From Lumbricus rubellus (Eukaryota > Annelida > Clitellata > Crassiclitellata > Lumbricidae), in NCBI GenBank assembly GCA_945859605.1, contig OX243826.1, positions 922,916 to 986,915 on the forward strand: a stretch of DNA of 64,000 nucleotides, in the 5' to 3' direction. The notes beneath the pieces were generated by a model. The model was not told where the DNA came from. It was given only the letters and a program-made list of their open reading frames with translations, and made no database searches. Below are positions 39,735 through 50,970 of this stretch, one piece after another; positions within the stretch are counted from its first letter, which is position 1; every line of letters begins with the position of its first letter. Position numbers and translations under genes: made by a program.

Positions 39735-41540
39735 GTATATATAATACATATATATAAGCTCATATCGATCGCTGTTCGCTTCATATTATTTTGTGCAAGT
39801 TGTAGGCTATTGTGCGCACAGAAAAAATCCAGGCGGCGCCCCTGTCTGATGCAAAATTAATCTCAGTCTCACTTGACATTGATGTAAGATTGGCAGGTGT
39901 AAGAAAGATAGTTTCTAAAAGTCTTAAAGTGCTGTCACGAGTCGTTCTACAGTGCAATCTTGGGAGGAGACTTGGGGACAGGGGGAGGTCCCCCAATGTT
40001 TGTGGTTGGGGACCGTCGTTGCACATATCCCGAATGTTCAAGAAATAAAATTATGTTTAAAATAGCAGCGTGCGTAAATTTAGACAGACGTGAGTGTTAG
40101 AAGATTTGGGATATTTTGATTAATTCTGGTAACATAAGAAGCAAAGGCTGAAAAAAGGTCATCTGCCATTTTGACAGGGAAAATGCTGTTTTCATCAGAT
40201 TCTGACCAAACGACTAAATAAGGTCGTCAGAAATTTGGTCTATGAAAATGGAAAATGTCGTCCGCCGAAAATGTCGCGTTTCGGCGAAAGTTCTGCTAAT
40301 CGTTCTGGACGAAGACAATATTCGCATACTATGCGTGCGATATCGCATCTGTAATTTATTATATGCAATTATGATTTCAATCAGATATTTGATTTTTCAT
40401 TTCCTTAGAAAGGCATTATTCATAAACTATGTACCACAACATCGCCGCCGGGCCCCTAAAAGTTGCCGGACCCTTTGGCATAAGAGCCCGTCTCAATACA
40501 AATTAAGCATAGGCTACCTGTTACGCCTATGCTTACGTGTGCTTGTCATAGCCTATTACTAGTTTTGAAATTTCACTGATGGGCCTTTTACGCATCATCA
40601 TCATCAAGGGCTAGCGGTATAATTCAAATCAGCAGTAAACTAAGTCCTATAGACAAAAGCTATATTTGTCTCAGTACCAAAGATTCTCTTTAGAGACTGA
40701 TGGATTACCCGGGCCTGCATATTTCAACGTATAGGCCTGCCGCCTACCTCGGATCGGTTGGGTACGCATTTCACGGGTCGTACATGGTAAGGACAGGGTC
40801 ATTACGGGTGCGGGTATACCCGGTTTTATCCGCACCAACTTACTAGACCAGTATTAGATACAAATTTCTTATGACGCATGTAGGGATTGTAGGCCTAATG
40901 CAAGCCGCATACGGCATTGGCTAGAAAAACGGCCGCTAAACCGGCACTTGCACCTGTCGTAGTCTCGTAGAACCTTAGAAACGGCTCTGGACCTAAGAGA
41001 ACATATTTTATGGAAGGGAAGCCGTCCGAAATTTGTTGTTTCTTAATAGCAATTTCGCTGTTTCTAAATTAAATAAACTTGTGTCGGCTTCATTTTGATG
41101 CTTAATGTTGATTTTGACCTTAAATTTGTGTTATTCAATTCAGCAATATAATAGAAAAGACACAAGACAACTGAAACAAGAGAAAACACTATGATTTATA
41201 AGAATTTCTTAACCTCAGGACGCCATTTTGAAAAAATCCGCCGTTTAGAATTGTAAAGGAAATTTCGTATGACTCCCATTCTAAAGATGTTCTCTTAGGT
41301 CGAAACTTTAACTATGCCAAGCAGCAACCCGTGTTAAAACAATGCTGCTTAGGCTTACATCCGAGTTTCGTCCGAGGTCGTTCCGGACAATCCCATTGAC
41401 TTCCGTAATTCAAGTCGCCTCCGCCTCCATATCCTACCTGTTAATGGAAGACATTAATTTAGTGCAAGCATCTTTAATTGTGTGCACATTTATCTTTGTC
41501 ACGCAGTGTATTATGCGCATGAGGCTCATGCCTCGATGCA
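39735..41540. other. Host DNA, no gene recognised
   Basis: Only short frames without splice or family support. I see nothing more specific over this 1.8 kb. Confidence 0.45.
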
Positions 41541-41771
41541 CCATCACCACCAACACAACCACAACAATCACCACCATCACCACCAATACCACCAACACCA
41601 TACCCATCACCACAGTTATCGTCATCAACATTAGCACTATCATCATCAACGTAATCATCAACATCATCGTCGCGTCGTCATCATCATCTTCATCACCACC
41701 AACACCATCACCATCACCATCACCACCATCTATCATCATCATCATCATTATCATCATCGTCGTCGTCATCG

Positions 41772-41835
<64 letters not shown>

Positions 41836-41836
41836 A
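41541..41836. repeat. (ATC)n / (ACC)n trinucleotide microsatellite
   Basis: Imperfect CAC/ACC repeats grade into ATC repeats, pure near 41775-41835. Poly-Ile and poly-Met frames across it are artefacts. Confidence 0.93.
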
Positions 41837-41907
41837 AAAAACATAGCAACAAATCAGTTATTTTCTTACGTCTCCTCCCTAGTTGAAACTGTAGAAATTT
41901 TTACGGT

Positions 41908-41994
41908 CGTTGTTTAGGGTGCAGGGTACCCACGTTCCTGTGTACCTGTAGCACTCATTGGAATTGGCTGTCCCGATGATATTACCGCCGCAAC
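41908..41994 (-). CDS. Possible host exon, Cys-containing
   Basis: After an acceptor-like GAGTTCAG the minus strand reads CGGNIIGTANSNECYRYTGT then WVPCTLNN and reaches a weak donor GTAAAA. Three cysteines and the aromatic spacing look coding and extracellular, and strand agrees with the exons at 20.1-2.9 kb. It could be an upstream exon of the same gene, which would put the Polinton in its intron. There is no duplicate to support it, so it is tentative. Confidence 0.3.
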
Positions 41995-42115
41995 CTGAAC
42001 TCAGATATGCACATCACAAAAAAGCAATTATGCATGCATGAATGCATGTAGACAATGTTGGCCTACGCATTGGCTGCACGCGTTCATGTATTAATGTATG
42101 CTTATGACAATGTGC

Positions 42116-42610
42116 ATTGTGCACGTACCCGACTCAACGACTATTAAGATGTCACAGTTCGCTATCATGCACAGCTGCTGGTGCAACTAAGTAGCCAATT
42201 ATTTTAGTAGAAGCTATTAACGATTCCCTCGTGTCGTAAGAAACGCCACCAAGTGGACTCTTACACAATTATTTTTTGTAAGAGTCCACTTAATGGCGTT
42301 TCTTACGACACGAGGAAATCGTATTCTATAATAATTATTGTGTTGAGTGCAAAGTAAAGTAAGCTTATGTTCTACAGAACTGATTCATGATGTTGCTTAG
42401 AGTGATGCTACTCATGTAGTAGGCTACAATTGATAAGTTTGCATGCATGCGAAAGAATCATTTCTGTCATCTGCAGTCACTGGTTCTTTCCTTCTACTAG
42501 CTTCTAGGTGACTGGCATTAATTTTCGTGAACTGGGAATATGTTATTTGATTGCTGACAGCAGACCATTGAAGATGAATTATTAGTCGTTGAGTCGGGTA
42601 CGTGCACAAT
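42116..42610. mobile_element. Short inverted-repeat element abutting LTR copy 2
   Basis: ATTGTGCACGTACCCGACTC (from 42116) and its inverse (ending 42610) form 27-28 bp ends. The right end runs exactly into the first base of the downstream LTR, so one boundary may have been lost or the LTR element inserted at the edge. No target duplication was identified and no protein is encoded. Confidence 0.5.
42221..42321. repeat. 101-bp hairpin repeat
   Basis: Two 43-bp arms (42221-42263, 42279-42321; for example CTCGTGTCGTAAGAAACGCC) are inverted with few mismatches and separated by about 15 bp. It looks like a small foldback MITE nested in the element at 42116-42610. Confidence 0.8.
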
Positions 42611-43121
42611 GTAAGCTAATTTAATCAGTGCACGACGATTGTCGTACAGCGACGCAGGTAGGCCAGCTGCAAATTGGCGCGCTGAGTCTGGACAGGTGAT
42701 TTTCTGGACAGCGCGTGATGTCTAGACGAGCGTACGTTGAGTGTACAAGGAGGGAGTGGGAGTGAAGAAGGAGTGTTGCGTGTTGAGAGCCGTTGAGATA
42801 GGCTGTAATAGTTGTTGTTGAGTTGCGATAGAGTAGACTGATGAAGGTAGTAGTCGTGTAGTTGTTATGATAACGCAAGTGTAGTCATTGTTGTGTTGTT
42901 GCTGATCGTTTTACTTTACATCGGATTTTGGAGTATAATAAGAAGACCTAAACACGTCGTCGTTGTTGGTTAATAAAACAGTGAAAGTCTGTAGATTATT
43001 TACCTAGCCATTTAGCTAATGAAACAGTTATCTAGGGATAGGCCTATGCTACCACGAACTTATACGAAGAAGCTTCCGAAGAGACTGATAGGAGGAGGTG
43101 ATCACAAGGAGGTTTATCACA
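42610..43121 (+). repeat. 5' LTR, copy 2
   Basis: 512 bp, from TGTAAGC to TTTATCACA, matching 48336-48847. It is followed by the same candidate primer-binding site as copy 1. Confidence 0.9.
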
Positions 43122-43470
43122 TTTGGTGTCGTTGCGGTGAGATAACGATCCAAGTTGCAGGAGAACGATCCTAGTTACGAACGGCGGGTCTACGTGCCAA
43201 GTTACGAACGGAGGGATTCTATCCAATCAACAGACGTTGCGGAGGAACGGACGCTGTGCATTTATCGAGGAGCCGAGCACACGTGAGAAACGACAACACA
43301 ACGACTACGAGGTAGAAAAACTTGCTTGTCTATTGAAGTTTGCTTAACGAATTGAAGTCAGTCAATTGCAAACATTTGAAGAGTAGCCTACTATTTATCG
43401 ACTAGCATCAGTAAAGTAAAGAAGTAAGACGGAGAAACTTACAGAGCAAAAGCAAGCGGCTATTAAGAAG

Positions 43471-46400
43471 ATGGCTTCAGAAAGAATAATAAAATTATTA
43501 ATCGAAGCAGGTTTAGATGCAGAAGAAGTCGGACAGATGTCGAGGGAAAGTTTGATGAGAAATTTAGCCGAGGTTTGGGCTAAGAAAGAAGAAGAAGAAG
43601 AAGGTGCTGTTGGAGGCGCTAAAGAGAAGCCAGTGGAGAAGCCACAGCCACCTATGTCTATAGAGGCGTTGCTACAACTCATGATGATGAGTAGACAGGA
43701 AGAGAAAGAACGTCGCCAAGAAGAGAAGGAGAAAGAAGAGCGACGGTGCCACGAAGAGAAAGAACGTCGCCAAGAAGAGAAGGAGAGAGAGGAGCAACGC
43801 AGAGAAGAGGAGAGAGAACGAGCAAAAAGAGCAGAGAAGATTAGGCAACAAGAGATTGACATGCAAAGACAACAATTCCAGCTGCAGTTAAAACAAATGA
43901 AAATAGATCGTGACGAAGCAGAACGACGAAGAATGGAGTTAATGCTAGAATACGAAAAAGCAAGAAAAAGCGATGAAGAAATACGAAAACAGCAGATCGA
44001 AGACAAAAAGGCTCGTGAGGAAGAAAAGGAGAAGATGCGTTTACAAGAACTGGAGAGAGCAGAAGAAATTCGTCAGGAAGATTTTCAAGCTGAAAAAGAC
44101 AATTTGGAAAAAGCAGAAAGAGAAAGAGAAGAACAGATGCAATTAGAACAAAAGAAACTTGCTATTAAGGAAGCTCAACTCCATGAGATGGCTATTGAAA
44201 AAGAAGAACGCAGAAAGCAGTTAGAACTGTTGCAGCAGAAGATTGAACAAGAAGAACTGCGTAGGATAGAAGATCAAAATAGACTGAGGAAGAAAGACGA
44301 AGACGATAGAAGAATCCGTGAGCAATCAGAACAAAATAGGCTTAGAGAAAGTGAGACAATGGTGTCAAAGATTAAGAAGATAGGTGATGCAATGAAACAT
44401 GTGTTACCGAAGATGCCGTATGATATGATGGAAGTGCCATTATATTTTGAAACAGTTGAAAATGCATTCAATAGCTTCGCTGTGGAAAAGCAGTACTGGG
44501 TGAAATTGTTGTTGCCATTGATGACCCCGAGAGCGCGAACGGTATTGAATCGATTGTCATTTGAGAATTTAGATAAATACGATGCAGTGAAAGAGCATTT
44601 GTTGAAGGAATTCAAGTTAACAGCTCGCGAGTACAGGTCAAGGTTTGCAGATGCCAAGAAGACAGCCGAAGAAACGTATACGATGTTCACGGCTAGGCTG
44701 AAGAACCTGTTGAATTATTATGTCCGAAGTAGACGAGTGGACAAAGACTACGAGAAGCTGTTTGATTTGTTAGTGGCGGATAAGCTGAAAGAATGTTTAC
44801 CACCAGGTCCACTGCAGTTTGTCTTAGCAAAAGAGGGCACAGAATGCTTGGAAGCTAGTAATGTTGCAGACCTCGCAGACATACATGTAAACAATCGGAT
44901 TGGTGTGATGTTCCAAGACAAACCGAAATTGGAAGCATGGGGAAATAGCTCAAAGCCATTCAAGTGGAACAAGGATAGCAAAGACACCGGAAGCCAAGCC
45001 AAGAGTAATGATGCAAAGAAAGATAATTATTCTGGAAAGCAGTATTGGCAAGATAAGAAAGAGTCAACGTGGGACAGACAAGCCTACAATCGAACTCCAC
45101 CGCTGGGACGCCCAACAGAAAGTAATGCATCATACACGCCGTACAACAAGTGGGAGAACAATGAGCAAAGAAGTTTTATAAAGAAACGTTGCCACAACTG
45201 TCATTCTGACAAACACCTAATAAAACATTGCCAAGCACCAGGAGCGGCAAATCTGAGGAAGAACTTTAGCAGAAGTGCAGAAAATCTGCGAGTAAACCAG
45301 ATACAAGTGATGAATGCACCAGACCAGTTTGAAGAATCGGACGATCGTGAAACAGAAGTGAAGTCGGTAATGAAGTGTACGCCGCAGTTCACCATACAGA
45401 AAGAAGCGATAAAGACTACTTCCATTGCAGAAATTTGTCGAGAAACAAAAAGTAAAGAGGAGTGTCAACGCATAAAGAAAATATCGTTGCAGCATGTAAA
45501 TGTGGAGATACGTGGGACTGATGGGCAGCCTGTGCAAGTCGAGGCGTTGATTGACTCGGGGACCGAGATACCAGTAATCAACGAGGAACTACTGAAAGGA
45601 ACGACAGTAGAAGAAATCGGCAGAGTTCATTTGCAATGTGTAGCTGGAGAGCCGATTCCAGCTAAGTTGGTGAAAATCGAAGTGCGGATGAGCGGTCGTA
45701 ACGAAGGAGCAGCTACAGAAGACAGGACAATAAATATCGCGCCATATTTAACTTTAGTGTGTGCCAGCATTCCAGCGGATCTGTGCAAAGAAAACAGAGA
45801 AAAGTTCTTGCTACATCCGGAGATAATTGCAGAATTTAAAGAGATTCCACCAGTGAGTGTATTGCAAGGGGAACTACAAGCGAATGTGACTACAAGAGCA
45901 CAAAGTCGGAGAGCAGAAGTCGAAGGCGGAGAAGATGAAACGATAAACGAAAGTTCGCAAGAAGATGACATGGACAGCGAAGATGAACTCAGCATTCAAG
46001 ATGACGAAAGAACAACATCTGAGAACAATGAAACTGAAGAAGAGATGGCTGCATGTGAACGAAATGATAGTGAAGATTCCGGAAGCGACGCTGAACTGGA
46101 GACAAGTATGAGGGACTTGTTCACAGAGAATTCGAACGATGAAAGACAGCTGGAAGATGCGAAGAAATTCGAGGAGCAGCAGAGAAATGACGAGTCACTG
46201 AAATCGTGGTGGAGGATCGCTGAAGACAAAGGATCAGAGTTTAGCGTGGTGAATGGATTGCTGTATAAGAAGCATCAAATGCTGGATCAGCTAGTGTACC
46301 AGTTGGTGTTACCGAAAGAGAGAAGAATTCAAGTAATGGAATTAGCTCACGAGTCAGTATTTGGCGGACACTTGGGAGAAGAGAAGACACGAGAAAGAAT

Positions 46401-48218
46401 CAAGTTGTCCTTTGTCTGGCCAAAGATGCGTCGAGACGGTGTGAAATTTTGTAAGTCCTGTGAGAAGTGTCAGCTGAAGGCACGAAGTTTGGTGATGGAT
46501 CGAGTGCCGATTACACCAATTCCAAGGGAAGATGTTCCATTCCGACGGATGACTATGGACGTGGTAGGCCCAATAGAACCGAAGTCAGCAGCGGGGCATA
46601 AGTATTGCTTGTGCATAGTGGATTCATGTACAAGATGGCCGACAATCTTTTTGCTGAAGTCATTGACTGCTAAGGCTGTGTGCGAAGCTTTGATGAAGCT
46701 ATTCATTGACGTGGGGGTGCCGTCTGTGATCACCAGCGACAGAGGCACGAATTTTACAGCCAGTCTTACAAGAGAATTTTTGAAATTGATGGGATGCTGT
46801 CCACGATTCGATTCACCGGGGCATCCAGAGGCAGCCGGATTAGTCGAGAGATGGAATCAGACGTTCAAGAAGATGGTACATCATGTCATTGTGGAAAATC
46901 CAAGACAGTGGCATAAAATCATTCCGTTTACCGTATGGGCATTGAGAGAAGTTCCTAACGCAACGACAGGAGTGGCACCATATCTGCTGGTGTATGGAAA
47001 AATGCCAAGAGGACCATTAACTATCTTAAAGGAAAGCTGGACCAAAGAAATAAATCTACCGCCAAACATTGGAGTACAACCAGCAAAGTACCTGAAAAAC
47101 TTAAGAGCAGACATGGAGAAAGCTTTGATCTTTGCTGAGAATTGTGCAGAGGAAAAGCAAAAACAATACGCCAGTCAATACAACAAGAGGGCCAAGGATA
47201 AAGAATTCGAACCAGGAGAAAACGTCATCGTCCTGTATCCAACGTCAACCAATAAATTGATCTCACGATGGCATGGTCCATGTACAGTGCTACAAAGAAG
47301 ATCCAAGTATTCGTATCTGGTGGACATGAATGAAAACGGCCGACGAATCGTCCATGCCAACAAAATGAGGAAGTTCATCGCAAGAACATTATCGTGTGGT
47401 CTCATCGTGGAAGAGGACGACGAATTCGGATCAGTGGTAGAGCTACCATTGAAAGAAGACCATGCAGAGACGACACAGAAATCGCTGCAATTGGACTATG
47501 AACAGATCGGACATCTTACGAGCGAGCAACAGAAACAGCTACTGGATGTACTGAACCGTTATGCAGACAGATTTTCGGACAAACCTGGATTATGTACATT
47601 GGTAGAACACGAAGTGGTGCTGAACCCAAAAATCCTAACACTTGCTAACTAATTGATTGATATTTTTTGGTTTCTACAGACAATTTATTTGTAATTTTGC
47701 TGAAATTGCTAAACCATTGACAGATTTAACTAGCAAGCAGATACCTGAGAACATTGTTTGGACTGAGGATCACCAGAAGTCTTTTGATTCTCTTAAAGAA
47801 ATTGTTTTATCAAATGTGATTTTATACATGTTCGAGGTTGGCAAACCATTTAATTTGTACTGTGATAGCAGTGATTTTGCTGTGGGGGCTGTGCTGTCAC
47901 AAGTGGACGATGAGGGGATAGAACGTCCCGTTTCATTTATCAGTCAGAAGCTGACAGATACCCAGAGGAGATGGGCGACGATTGAGAAGGAAGCCTATGC
48001 AATCATAATTATGGGCTTTAAACAAATTGAAAGAAATTATTATTGGTTCCAAGATTAATGTGTTCACTGACCATAATCCTTTAGTTTATTTGACTGAGTC
48101 AATGTGGAAGTCTGCTAAGTTAGTCCGATGGTCTTTATCATTGCAAAATTTTGACATTCTGTTGAACTATAAGAAGGGAAAGCTGAATGTCGTAGCCGAC
48201 TGTTTATCGAGATTGTAG
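43471..48218 (+). pseudogene. Gag-Pol polyprotein with RT deletion (copy 2)
   Basis: The position of the copy-1 start codon is ACG (43429-43431); the next in-frame ATG is 43471, giving 1393 codons to 47652. Present in order: charged coiled coil, capsid-like region, CHNCHSDKHLIKHC knuckle, protease ALIDSGTEIPVI, and integrase with its HHCC finger and DDE residues (TSDRGTNF, GLVERWNQ). Near 47624 homology to copy 1 stops, about 720 bp including the YVDD box are missing, and a filler of about 37 bp with a stop follows. Homology resumes at about 47660 with the RNase H region, which has a 4-bp insertion near 48008 that shifts the frame, and ends ADCLSRL at 48218. Gag, protease and integrase could still be made if the downstream start is used. 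Confidence 0.9.
47624..47661 (+). other. Deletion junction with inverted templated filler
   Basis: ACCCAAAAATCCTAACACTT here is the inverse of sequence located at 16864-16883 in copy 1, immediately next to where homology resumes. It is followed by AACTAATTGATTGAT of unknown source. The deletion of about 16155-16873 (copy-1 coordinates) therefore involved a strand switch that copied a short inverted piece. Confidence 0.75.
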
Positions 48219-48335
48219 TATAAGATATTTTGTGATTGCATTTAGTATAGGAATTGTTTGTATTTAGTTTAAGCATTATACGTTCGCTAATTTTTAAGAT
48301 TAATTAGCTCTCTTCAAAAGAAAGGAAGGAGGTAA

Positions 48336-48847
48336 TGTAAGCTAATTTAACCAGTGCACGACGATTGTCGTACAGCGACGCAGGTAGGCCAGCTGCAAAT
48401 TGGCGCGCTGCGTCTGGACAGGTGATTTGCTGGACAGCGCGTGATGTCTAGACGAGCGTACGTTGAGTGTACAAGGAGGGAGTGGGAGTGAAGAAGGAGT
48501 GTTGCGTGTTGAGAGCCGTTGAGATAGGCTGTAATAGTTGTTGTTGAGTTGCGATAGAGTAGACTGATGAAGGTAGTAGTCGTGTAGTTGTTATGATAAC
48601 GCAAGTGTAGTCATTGTTGTGTTGTTGCTGATCGTTTTACTTTACATCGGATTTTGGAGTATAATAAGAAGACTTAAACACGTCGTCGTTGTTGGTTAAT
48701 AAAACAGTAAAAGTCTGTAGATTCTTTACCTAGCCATTTAGCTAATGAAACAGTTATCTAGGGATAGGCCTATGCTACCACGAACTTATACGAAGAAGCT
48801 TCCGAAGAGACTGATAGGAGGAGGTGATCACAAGGAGGTTTATCACA
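48336..48847 (+). repeat. 3' LTR, copy 2
   Basis: Matches 42610-43121 and is preceded by the polypurine tract AAAAGAAAGGAAGGAGG. Confidence 0.9.
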
Positions 48848-50657
48848 ATACTCATCTCACTTACTATGTTTTTTATTCCATTTGCTGTAGCCTACTTTTT
48901 ATTTTGACAGTTTCCAATTGACAGATGAATTAATTTGTATGTGGTGTTCAGCGAAATTTCTTGTGTAGGCTTATAGCCCCAGTCTAAAAAATCCTGTAAC
49001 AATAATTTAATTTGAACTTGCGAATCAGCTGACAGAGCAGATTTGTGTTCTACCTGAATTTCGGATATACGAATTGTCTCGATAGAAGCAAATACATGTA
49101 CCCCAGGCCAGATTTGGATCATTGATATCCCCTCTGGACACGGTGACCAATGGTATGACGAATATCAATGATATCATCGTTTTCCACAGGTTCATCCTGT
49201 GGCATAAATATTCAGAAAATGTCTATTGTTAACTATTACCTCAGAAATGTGTCCGACACATTTTAAATTTTTTTAAATGAGCTGTTTCGAGTATTTCTGT
49301 GTATTCTTAGATTGTTTGCTCTTAATTTTCGTCCTGTAATTTTATTAGCAAAATCTTTATTAGGCTGTTTCTGCATTTGCAAAAAAGGATGTAAGCCTAC
49401 TTCTTCTTCTTTCCCATCGGGCTAGAATTATTCCCTCTGGCGAAGGGTCAGCCACTCTGATTTTTCTCCTCCACATGTCTCTCTTTCCAGTGTCTTCTTT
49501 CTTCATTTTGAACAGCTTAATAGGTCCTGTTGTATCATGTCCTTCCATCTTTTCTTATGTCGTCCCCGACTGCGTCGACCATATACTTCCGCTTGCATGA
49601 TTCTTCTGACATAACTATTCTAATAATTATAAGCCTACTGTAGCTTCGTACAGTTGTTCTTGCTTGCTTTGTTACAATAATTTCAGCACACCGGTTGCCC
49701 AACTGAGCTGCCTTGATGGCGTCCTCCGCTCTACAACTCGCCTTTTAAGCGCATAGGGTATAGCCAATCAGGGTTGCCACTCATAGCTTTTTCTACCCAG
49801 TAACTCAATTAATTGTTCATCCGCATCTCCACTGATATGCGAGTCGTCATAGTACACTGGCTTCACAGCAGGCAGCGAATTGAGTTACTCTACAGGATCG
49901 ATGATATATAATTATTATGGCGCTGCCAAAGCTAGGTGTCGCTTCTGCTTACCTTTTCAAGCTCTGTAATAGTCTGTATTGTCCAACACTAATTAAGTGT
50001 CGCCCTTAGTTCGGCTGAAGAACAAAGTCTTTTCTATGTCCAGCCACTTTGATCCGCCTTCCTTTTTATGAAACAAATTTGCAGTCCTTCTGTTCCCTCA
50101 TCACTTTTAAGAATTGAATATTATCGCTCCATAGCCACAGTTGCTCCATTGGCCTGCAGATCAACACATGCCATAATTACTGCAAATATCTGATCGAACC
50201 GATGCATTGCACTACGGCCTCACCTCTAACAATTGTCTCTCATCAAGTCTTTCACCACAAAAATACTCTTTCAAAAATCCTTTCTGGTTAATTTTTCTCT
50301 TCCTCTAACCTCTCGCTACTTCACTTCTAAAGGGGATTTACCTTAGATGTCTCAGATCTGACTATGATTACGTGCTCTTTGCCTGATTCTTTTGCACTTG
50401 TACATAGAACCGACTGTGGCTCTACCTCCGTACCCTACTTCGTTTTGACTGAACGTCTGTGAAAAAGGTGGTTCCATCGACAGGACTTATCTTGGTCGAC
50501 TTGTAAGTCATGGGAATCATGACATTAGACAAGCCAAACAGACATCTTTCAACCTTCTCCTCAGAGGTGCTCCAGACTTGACTGTGAACTCAGTCTCACC
50601 CAGCACGTTAACCTTGTCGCTCGAAGCTGTTATTATCAGCTTCGTCAACTCAGAGTA

Positions 50658-50659
<2 letters not shown>
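48848..50659. other. Host DNA with a decayed LINE fragment
   Basis: Around 49395-49610 the minus strand resembles the C-terminal tail of a non-LTR retrotransposon (VYGRRSRGRHKKRWKDMIQQ) with several breaks. The remaining 1.5 kb has no recognisable gene. Confidence 0.4.

Positions 50660-50712
<53 letters not shown>
50660..50712. repeat. (CT)n microsatellite
   Basis: About 26 CT dinucleotides. The poly(Arg-Glu) frame on the minus strand is an artefact. Confidence 0.97.
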
Positions 50713-50714
<2 letters not shown>

Positions 50715-50970
50715 GATGCGCTAGTTGGGCTTGTTCATGCCTTTGTAACAAGTCGTATTGACCATTGTTGCTCAATCCTTGTTGGCCTTCCCCTTGGGGT
50801 TCTGGGACGGTTAGATCGGGTTATGCGCTCTGCTGCCCGCCTCATCGGACGAATTCCTAAATTTTCGTCTGTCTCTGCTTAAATGCAACGCATCCATTAC
50901 CGAATTGCTGCCCTTGTTTCTCGCTGTATTCTTGGTTGTGCTTCATCTTACCTACGAGTCCTCTGTCGCC

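Larger units (their letters stand above)
42610..48847 (+). mobile_element. LTR retrotransposon, Gmr1-like, copy 2 (RT deleted)
   Basis: This is the same family as 11144-18043, with 512-bp LTRs (a 12-bp duplication near the LTR 3' end relative to copy 1). The two LTRs differ at several bases, so it is older than copy 1. No 5-bp target duplication is visible (CACAA left, ATACT right). The start codon is changed to ACG, about 720 bp of the RT domain are deleted and RNase H has a 4-bp insertion, so it is defective and could move only with help. Confidence 0.9.

Noticed and set aside
41342..41917. 191-residue Ile/Thr-rich frame and 136-residue Met-rich frame
   Set aside because: Both result from ATC/ACC trinucleotide repeats.
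50517..50714. Poly(Arg-Glu) frame
   Set aside because: Translation of a CT microsatellite.
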